Source: Butyricicoccus_A sp963620595 (GTDB lineage Bacteria; Bacillota; Clostridia; Oscillospirales; Butyricicoccaceae). From it: DNA of 64,000 nucleotides. The DNA lies in the NCBI GenBank assembly GCA_963620595.1, contig CAVFAY010000001.1, forward strand, positions 1-64,000, written 5' to 3'. The notes under the pieces are model-generated. The model saw nothing but the letters and a program-made list of their open reading frames with translations. It was not told where the DNA came from and did no database searches. The position numbers were made by a program, and so were the translations under genes. Numbering within the stretch: position 1 is the first letter of the stretch; the number at the start of each line of letters is the position of its first letter. Positions 58,689 to 64,000 of this stretch are shown here, piece by piece.

Positions 58689-61328
58689 GTGACCAACGAA
58701 TTGCCAAAGACGTATGACCCGTCTGCGACAGAAGACAAGCTGTACAAGACGTGGGAAGAAAAGGGCTATTTTAATGCCGAAGTAGATAAAAACAAGAAAC
58801 CGTTTACGATTGTGATTCCGCCTCCGAATGTAACCGGTCAGCTGCACATGGGTCATGCATTTGATGAGACCTTACAGGACATTCTCATCCGTACCAAGCG
58901 TATGCAGGGTTATTCTGCGCTGTGGATGCCGGGTACAGACCACGCAGGCATTGCGACTCAGATTAAAGTAGAGGAAAACCTGCGAAAGGAAGAGGGGCTG
59001 ACTCGCTATGACCTCGGCCGCGAGAAGTTCCTGGAGCGCGTTTGGGCGTGGAAAAACCAGTATGGCAACCGCATTATCCAGCAGCTCAAGAAGCTCGGCT
59101 CCTCCTGTGATTGGCGCCGTGAGCGCTTCACGATGGACGAGGGTTGCTCCAAAGCTGTCAAGGAAGTATTTGTCAACCTGTACAACAAGGGCTTGATTTA
59201 CAAGGGCAGCCGCATCATCAACTGGTGCCCGCATTGCGCAACGGCACTGTCCGATGCTGAGGTTGAGTATGAAACCCAGCCGGGCAAGCTGTGGTATATC
59301 AAGTACGATATTAAGGATTCTGATGAGAGCGTTATCGTTGCAACCACTCGTCCGGAGACCTTTATGGGCGACAGCGGCATCGCTGTCAATCCGGAGGATG
59401 AACGCTACAAGCATCTGGTTGGCAAGATGGCTATTCTGCCGATTATTGGCCGTGAGATTCCGATTTTTGCCGATGATTATGTAGACAAGGAATTTGGTAC
59501 TGGCTGTGTAAAAACCACACCGTGCCATGACCCGAACGACTTCGAGATGGGTCAGCGCCATAATCTGGAGCAGATTCTCGTATTTAATGAGGATGCAACC
59601 GTCAATGAAAACGGCGGCAAGTATCAGGGCATGGATCGTTATGAGTGCCGCAAGGCGGTTCTGGCTGATCTGGAAGCAGAAGGTCGTCTGGTAAAGATCG
59701 AGGATCACACCCACAACGTTGGTACCTGCTATCGCTGCGGAACAACCGTAGAGCCGATGACTTCCGCACAGTGGTTTGTCAAGATGGCACCGCTGGCAAA
59801 GGATGCCATTCGCGTCGTTGAAGATGGCGAGATCAAGTTTGTTCCGGAACGCTTTAGCAAGACCTATACGCGCTGGATGGAGAATGTACATGACTGGTGT
59901 ATCTCCCGTCAGCTGTGGTGGGGTCATCGTATTCCGGCATACTACTGCGAGGACTGCGGCGAAATGGTCGTAGCCAAGGAAGATGTCACCACCTGCCCGA
60001 AGTGCGGCGGTCATCACATCCGTCAGGAAGAGGATGTACTGGATACTTGGTTCTCCTCTGCACTGTGGCCGTTCTCCACGCTGGGCTGGCCGGACAAGAC
60101 ACCGGAGCTGGAATACTTCTATCCGACCGATACGCTGGTCACCGGCTATGATATTATCTTCTTCTGGGTTGCTCGTATGATCTTCTCCGGTATGGAGCAT
60201 ATGAAGCAGGTTCCGTTCAAGACCGTCTATATTCACGGTCTGGTGCGCGACGAGCAGGGCAGAAAGATGTCCAAGTCTCTGGGCAACGGCATTGACCCGC
60301 TCAAGGTTATTGACCAGTACGGTGCAGATGCACTGCGCTTCACGCTGGCAACTGGTAATTCCCCAGGAAATGATATGCGTTACTCCAAGGATCGCGTTGA
60401 AGCAAGCCGCAATTTCTGCAACAAAATTTGGAACGCATCTCGCTTCATTCAGATGAATCTGACCATTGACAAGGTTCAGTTGCCGACCAACCTGACCATG
60501 GAGGACAAGTGGATTCTGTCCAAGTTCAACACGCTGGTTCAGGATGTCACCACCAACATTGATAAGTACGAGCTGGGCATCGCTGCACAGAAGCTCAATG
60601 ACTTTATTTGGGATGTATTCTGCGATTGGTATATTGAGATTGCCAAGACTCGCTTGCAGAATAAAGACGACAAGGACACCTGCGAGAACGTACAGAATGT
60701 ACTGTGCTACGTACTGTCCGGTTCGATGCAGCTGCTGCATCCGTTTATGCCGTTCATCACCGAGACCATCTGGCAGGCACTGCCGCATGAGGGCGAGACT
60801 ATCATGCTGTCTAAGTGGCCGGAGTATCAGGAAGAGCTGAACTTCCCGACCGAAGAGGCACAGATGGAAATGCTGATGGAGAGCATTCGCGCTATCCGTA
60901 ACCGCCGCGCAGAGATGAACGTTCCGCCGTCCAAGAAGGCACAGGTCTATGTTGTGACCGAGGACAAGGCACGTCAGGCTGTCTTTACCGAGGGTGAGGC
61001 TTGCTTCCTCAAGCTGGCTTATGCTAGCGCACTCAATGTTTCCGCAGAAGCTCCAGCTGATGCAGCAAAGATGGTTTCCGTTGTCACCGGCGATGTACAG
61101 ATGTATCTGCCGATGAACGAGCTGGTTGACTTCGAGAAGGAAAAGGCTCGTCTGAACAAGGAACTGAAGAAGGCTCAGAAGGATCTGGACTTTATCAATA
61201 AGAAGCTGAACAATCCGGGCTTCCTGAACAAGGCACCGGAGCAGGTTGTCGAGGGCGAGCGTGTCAAGGCTGCTAAGCTGACCGATCAGATCGCCAAGCT
61301 GAACGAGAGCATCGCTGCTCTGGATTAA
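58689..61328 (+). CDS. valS: Valyl-tRNA synthetase
   Basis: 879 aa from the GTG at 58689, after AAGGAGG; an in-frame TTG at 58668 would include the ribosome site. Class I features: PPPNVTGQLHMGHA (HIGH motif), TTRPETFMGDSGIAV in the editing domain, DVLDTWFSSALWPF, GRKMSKSLGNG (KMSKS motif), an anticodon-binding domain and the C-terminal coiled-coil arm (FEKEKARLNKELKKAQKDLD). It charges tRNA-Val and is regulated by the T-box. folC follows after 5 bases. Confidence 0.98.
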   Translation: MTNELPKTYDPSATEDKLYKTWEEKGYFNAEVDKNKKPFTIVIPPPNVTGQLHMGHAFDETLQDILIRTKRMQGYSALWMPGTDHAGIATQIKVEENLRKEEGLTRYDLGREKFLERVWAWKNQYGNRIIQQLKKLGSSCDWRRERFTMDEGCSKAVKEVFVNLYNKGLIYKGSRIINWCPHCATALSDAEVEYETQPGKLWYIKYDIKDSDESVIVATTRPETFMGDSGIAVNPEDERYKHLVGKMAILPIIGREIPIFADDYVDKEFGTGCVKTTPCHDPNDFEMGQRHNLEQILVFNEDATVNENGGKYQGMDRYECRKAVLADLEAEGRLVKIEDHTHNVGTCYRCGTTVEPMTSAQWFVKMAPLAKDAIRVVEDGEIKFVPERFSKTYTRWMENVHDWCISRQLWWGHRIPAYYCEDCGEMVVAKEDVTTCPKCGGHHIRQEEDVLDTWFSSALWPFSTLGWPDKTPELEYFYPTDTLVTGYDIIFFWVARMIFSGMEHMKQVPFKTVYIHGLVRDEQGRKMSKSLGNGIDPLKVIDQYGADALRFTLATGNSPGNDMRYSKDRVEASRNFCNKIWNASRFIQMNLTIDKVQLPTNLTMEDKWILSKFNTLVQDVTTNIDKYELGIAAQKLNDFIWDVFCDWYIEIAKTRLQNKDDKDTCENVQNVLCYVLSGSMQLLHPFMPFITETIWQALPHEGETIMLSKWPEYQEELNFPTEEAQMEMLMESIRAIRNRRAEMNVPPSKKAQVYVVTEDKARQAVFTEGEACFLKLAYASALNVSAEAPADAAKMVSVVTGDVQMYLPMNELVDFEKEKARLNKELKKAQKDLDFINKKLNNPGFLNKAPEQVVEGERVKAAKLTDQIAKLNESIAALD

Positions 61329-61333
61329 GCTCC

Positions 61334-62623
61334 ATGGACAGCTATGAACAGACATTAACGCGGATACATGCCCATGGTCGCTTCAGCGGCACGCCATGCC
61401 TTGACCGGATGCGTGCCCTGATGGCGATATTGGGAAATCCGCAGAAAAAACTGAAATTTGTCCACATTGCAGGCACCAATGGTAAGGGAAGTATCGCGGT
61501 GTTAAGTGCATCCGCTTTACAGCAGTCCGGCTATAAAACCGGCTTATATACTTCACCATTCATCATGGATTTCTGTGAGCGCATTCGCGTGAATGGACAA
61601 TTGATTCCGCGCGCTGACCTGTGCCGCATCGCGGCGCAGGTTATGGAAAAGGAACAGCAGCTTCAACTCCCGGAAGGAGAACACATCGGTGAATTTGAAT
61701 TCACGACTGCATGTGCGATGCTGTATTTTGCGCAGCAGCAGTGTGACATTGTCGTGCTGGAGGTTGGTCTCGGCGGACGTTATGATGCAACGAATATTAT
61801 AGACGCGCCGGAGGTTGTTGTAATGGCACATGTCGCGCTGGATCATATGGCAGTGCTCGGCAATACCGTTGAGAAAATCGCTGCGGACAAAAGTCACATC
61901 ATCAAAAGTGGCTGTACGCTGGTTAACTATCCGGAACAGAGAGACAGCGTTGATGCTGTTTTGCAGCAGCGCTGTTATGAAGTAACAGCGCAGTACGTGA
62001 AAGCATCGATGCCTGAAATTTCATCTTGCACGCTGGATGGCACGGACTGTGTGATAGACGACAAGCAGTTTCATCTGCGCCTTGTCGGCAGACATCAGAC
62101 GGATAATGCCGCAACGGCATATGCGGCTCTGCTTGTTTTACGCGAAAAGGGCTGGAATATTTCCGATCAGGCGATCGCAGATGGCTTCTCCAGCGCTGCT
62201 ATAGCCGGGCGACAGGAGGTCGTACAGACCGAACCGTTGCTCATGATTGACGGCGCACACAATGTGGACGGCGTGACGGCACTGTGTGCTACGATAGATG
62301 ATTTACTGCCTGCCGGTGGTATTTCTCTGGTGTTGGGCATGGTGGCAGACAAACAATATGAGGCTTGCGTGCGCATGTTGGTTCGCCGGGCGGATTCAGT
62401 CTATGCTGTGCAGCCGGACAATCCGCGTGCGCTGTCCAGCCGCGAATTAACAACGATGATTCGCGCGTTTTCGCCATACTGTAATGTCATTGACTGCGGA
62501 GATGTTCCGTCAGCACTCAAGCGCGCTATGCGCTATGCAGATGAGACAGATACCATTATCGTGTGTGGTTCGCTGTATGTTGCAGGCGAAGCGAAAAATA
62601 CTCTGGAAGCCGACAGGATTTGA
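61334..62623 (+). CDS. folC: Folylpolyglutamate synthase / dihydrofolate synthase
   Basis: 429 aa, normal length, starting five bases after the valS stop without a clear ribosome site, so probably coupled to valS translation. Mur-ligase-fold features: the P-loop HIAGTNGKGSIAV, YTSPFIMDFCERIRVNG, EVGLGGRYDATNI, ALDHMAVLGNTVEKIAADKS and IDGAHNVDGV. It adds glutamate to dihydropteroate and folates to keep them in the cell. valS-folC is a common order in Firmicutes. Confidence 0.96.
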   Translation: MDSYEQTLTRIHAHGRFSGTPCLDRMRALMAILGNPQKKLKFVHIAGTNGKGSIAVLSASALQQSGYKTGLYTSPFIMDFCERIRVNGQLIPRADLCRIAAQVMEKEQQLQLPEGEHIGEFEFTTACAMLYFAQQQCDIVVLEVGLGGRYDATNIIDAPEVVVMAHVALDHMAVLGNTVEKIAADKSHIIKSGCTLVNYPEQRDSVDAVLQQRCYEVTAQYVKASMPEISSCTLDGTDCVIDDKQFHLRLVGRHQTDNAATAYAALLVLREKGWNISDQAIADGFSSAAIAGRQEVVQTEPLLMIDGAHNVDGVTALCATIDDLLPAGGISLVLGMVADKQYEACVRMLVRRADSVYAVQPDNPRALSSRELTTMIRAFSPYCNVIDCGDVPSALKRAMRYADETDTIIVCGSLYVAGEAKNTLEADRI

Positions 62624-62651
62624 TGAATTTTTTTGCTCATGTTTTTTATAA

Positions 62652-62690
62652 TAGAACCGTTCTCTGAAAAGGGAACGGTTCTATTTTTTT
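62652..62690 (+). terminator. Terminator after valS-folC
   Basis: TAGAACCGTTC (62652-62662) pairs with GAACGGTTCTA (62673-62683), followed by seven T. Confidence 0.92.
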
Positions 62691-62723
62691 TGCCCATTTG
62701 GCATGTATTAGGAGGGAAAATGC

Positions 62724-63089
62724 GTGAAATGTTCGCATAAACGAGAAAAAGAAGGCATTGTCATTCAATTTTGCGGTGAGCTGGGACACCATGAAGCGGC
62801 ACAGTGCGTAGAATATCTGGAAAAGACTATGATTTTGTACGCCAATGACCCGATTATCTTGGATTTATCTGGTCTGACCTTTATGGACAGCTCCGGTATC
62901 GCCGTTGTGCTGGGTGCACAGCGCAATATTTTGGGAGCGGGACAAACATTCTGCGTCATCCACACACCGGCATCCGCTATGCGGATTTTCAAGGCGGCAG
63001 GTATTCAGAGACGGGTTAATTTCCTGCCGGAACTGCCCAAGCTATCCGAGACAGACGAAAAGGAGGCAGCAGTATGCGCAGCGAAATAA
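62724..63089 (+). CDS. spoIIAA: Anti-sigma F factor antagonist
   Basis: 121 aa from a GTG with AGGAGGG upstream. A STAS domain with the conserved phosphorylation-site region LDLSGLTFMDSSGIAVVLGA and a following IFKAAGIQRRVNF. In the forespore the unphosphorylated protein releases sigma F from SpoIIAB. First gene of the spoIIA operon; overlaps spoIIAB by 16 bases. Confidence 0.95.
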   Translation: MKCSHKREKEGIVIQFCGELGHHEAAQCVEYLEKTMILYANDPIILDLSGLTFMDSSGIAVVLGAQRNILGAGQTFCVIHTPASAMRIFKAAGIQRRVNFLPELPKLSETDEKEAAVCAAK

Positions 63090-63511
63090 ACCAAATGAGC
63101 ATCAAATTTCTCAGTCGATCCTGTAATGAAGCATTTGCTCGGCAGGCGGTCGCAGCCTTTGCAGCGCAGCTTGATCCAACCATTGAGGAAATCAATGACA
63201 TCAAGACAGCGGTCAGTGAAGCGGTAACCAATTGCATTGTTCATGCGTACAAAGAAGAGACAGGATACATAACCATTCAGGCAAAGCTATTTGACAATGA
63301 TGAAATTCAGATTTCTGTCAAAGACAAAGGCTGTGGCATACCGGATGTTCAGCAGGCACGACGGCCAATGTTTACAACGGGTGATGCAGGACGATCTGGC
63401 ATGGGATTTACGATTATGGAGAGCTTTATGGATAAATTGCGTGTTCGCTCGAGGGAAGATATTGGCACACAGGTCACAATGACCAAGCGCATACGCAACC
63501 GTTTTGCATAA
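63074..63511 (+). CDS. spoIIAB: Anti-sigma F factor, serine kinase
   Basis: 145 aa, AAGGAGG before the ATG. A GHKL ATPase fold: the N-box DIKTAVSEAVTNCIVHAY, the G1 box KDKGCGIPDVQQARRPMFTT and the G2 box GRSGMGFTIMESFMD. It binds sigma F or SpoIIAA and phosphorylates the latter. It overlaps spoIIAA and sigF, a fully coupled operon. Confidence 0.97.
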   Translation: MRSEINQMSIKFLSRSCNEAFARQAVAAFAAQLDPTIEEINDIKTAVSEAVTNCIVHAYKEETGYITIQAKLFDNDEIQISVKDKGCGIPDVQQARRPMFTTGDAGRSGMGFTIMESFMDKLRVRSREDIGTQVTMTKRIRNRFA

Positions 63512-64000
63512 GTACGAGGAGCAGCTGCGCCTGTTACAGAAAGCACAGCAGGGAGATGAACAGGCGAAAGAACAGCTTGTGCGCGACAATCAAGCGCTCG
63601 TTTGGAGCATTGTCAAGCGATATACCGGACGGGGTACAGAAGCAGAAGATCTGTTTCAATTGGGAAGCATTGGTCTGCTCAAAGCGATACAGAGCTTTGA
63701 CTGCACGTATGGTACGAAGTTTTCTACCTATGCAGTCCCCAAAATTGCAGGAGAAATTCGCCGTTTTTTGCGCGATGACGGCACAATTAAAATCAGCCGC
63801 ACGGTAAAAGAACTTGGCTATCGCATCAGTGCCGCGAGACAAACGCTGCACCAAACCCTACAACGATCTCCAACGGTATCTGAGCTGGCGGATTTTTTGG
63901 ACGTTGCGCCGGAAGAAATTGCGTCTTGTGAAACCGCTCTGCTGCCGATGGACTCGTTACAACGAGAAATCGGAGAGGATGGAACAACGCTGGAACAATT
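63504..64000 (+). CDS. sigF: RNA polymerase sigma-F factor (partial at window edge)
   Basis: The start is taken as the TTG at 63504, inside the end of spoIIAB; the only in-frame codon upstream before a stop that could serve is absent. It reads MHKYEEQLRLLQKAQQGDEQ, then region 2 NQALVWSIVKRYTGRGTEAE, DLFQLGSIGLLKAIQSFDCT, KFSTYAVPKIAGEIRRFLRD, and region 3 VKELGYRISAARQTL. It runs past the window end. It directs forespore gene expression after asymmetric division. Confidence 0.93.
   Translation, partial: MHKYEEQLRLLQKAQQGDEQAKEQLVRDNQALVWSIVKRYTGRGTEAEDLFQLGSIGLLKAIQSFDCTYGTKFSTYAVPKIAGEIRRFLRDDGTIKISRTVKELGYRISAARQTLHQTLQRSPTVSELADFLDVAPEEIASCETALLPMDSLQREIGEDGTTLEQ

Overview
The window looks like a chromosome segment of a spore-forming, low-to-medium GC Gram-positive of the class Clostridia. 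The evidence is a spoIIAA-spoIIAB-sigF operon at the right edge, T-box leaders in front of pheST and valS, an IreB-family protein, a YuiD/DUF212 protein, AGGAGG-type ribosome sites with frequent GTG/TTG starts, pyruvate carboxylase and a highly expressed phosphoketolase. An Oscillospirales gut bacterium (Butyricicoccus/Agathobaculum-like) is my guess only; no rRNA or tRNA gene is present to test it.

Layout. 1-2715: 3' end of an Rhs/YD-repeat protein with a variable basic tail and two small genes that may form its immunity/accessory set. 2883-9277 (minus): a promoter with a palindromic operator, a small secreted Cys-free protein, two lipoproteins (one solute-binding-like), an ABC ATPase and a very large duplicated ABC permease; the architecture recalls lactococcin-972-type bacteriocin loci. 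9743-20301: an accessory island holding a bacterial PARP-like ADP-ribosyltransferase, a RecF/OLD-like AAA ATPase with a decayed paralogue and loose copies of its C-terminal tail, a run of tiny phage-type genes, phage portal and tape-measure fragments, two frameshifted zinc-ribbon genes, and a junction that truncates an AEC transporter. 20308-38963: mostly core genes (rsmE, YuiD-like, EamA-like, a MoxR/VWA/LRR operon, CAT-like, phosphoribosyltransferase, pyc, Nudix, AraC, phosphoketolase, QueG-like, MetE-like, LysR). 39072-42089: a both-ends-truncated phage polyvalent effector protein.

42040-49097: an SH3/NlpC-P60 wall hydrolase operon behind a WalR-like box, then pheST-ireB bracketed by two inverted, internally deleted IS copies. 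The 25-26 bp target duplications of the two copies are swapped, so the pheST block appears to have been inverted by recombination between them. 49100-58261: a type III-A CRISPR-Cas locus, cas10-csm2-csm3-csm4-csm5-cas6, whose apparent operon ends with a dGTPase-family HD hydrolase. It has no cas1/cas2 and no csm6 in view. Csm3 carries Gly where the target-RNA-cleaving Asp is normally found, and Cas10 has NGDD in place of GGDD. A divergent 20-repeat array carries a tandem 267-bp duplication of four spacer units. 58326-64000: T-box-valS, folC, and the start of the sporulation sigma-F operon.

The best candidates for undescribed biology are the Csm/dGTPase operon with altered catalytic residues, the IS-mediated inversion of pheST, the PARP/AAA island and the secreted-protein/ABC module.
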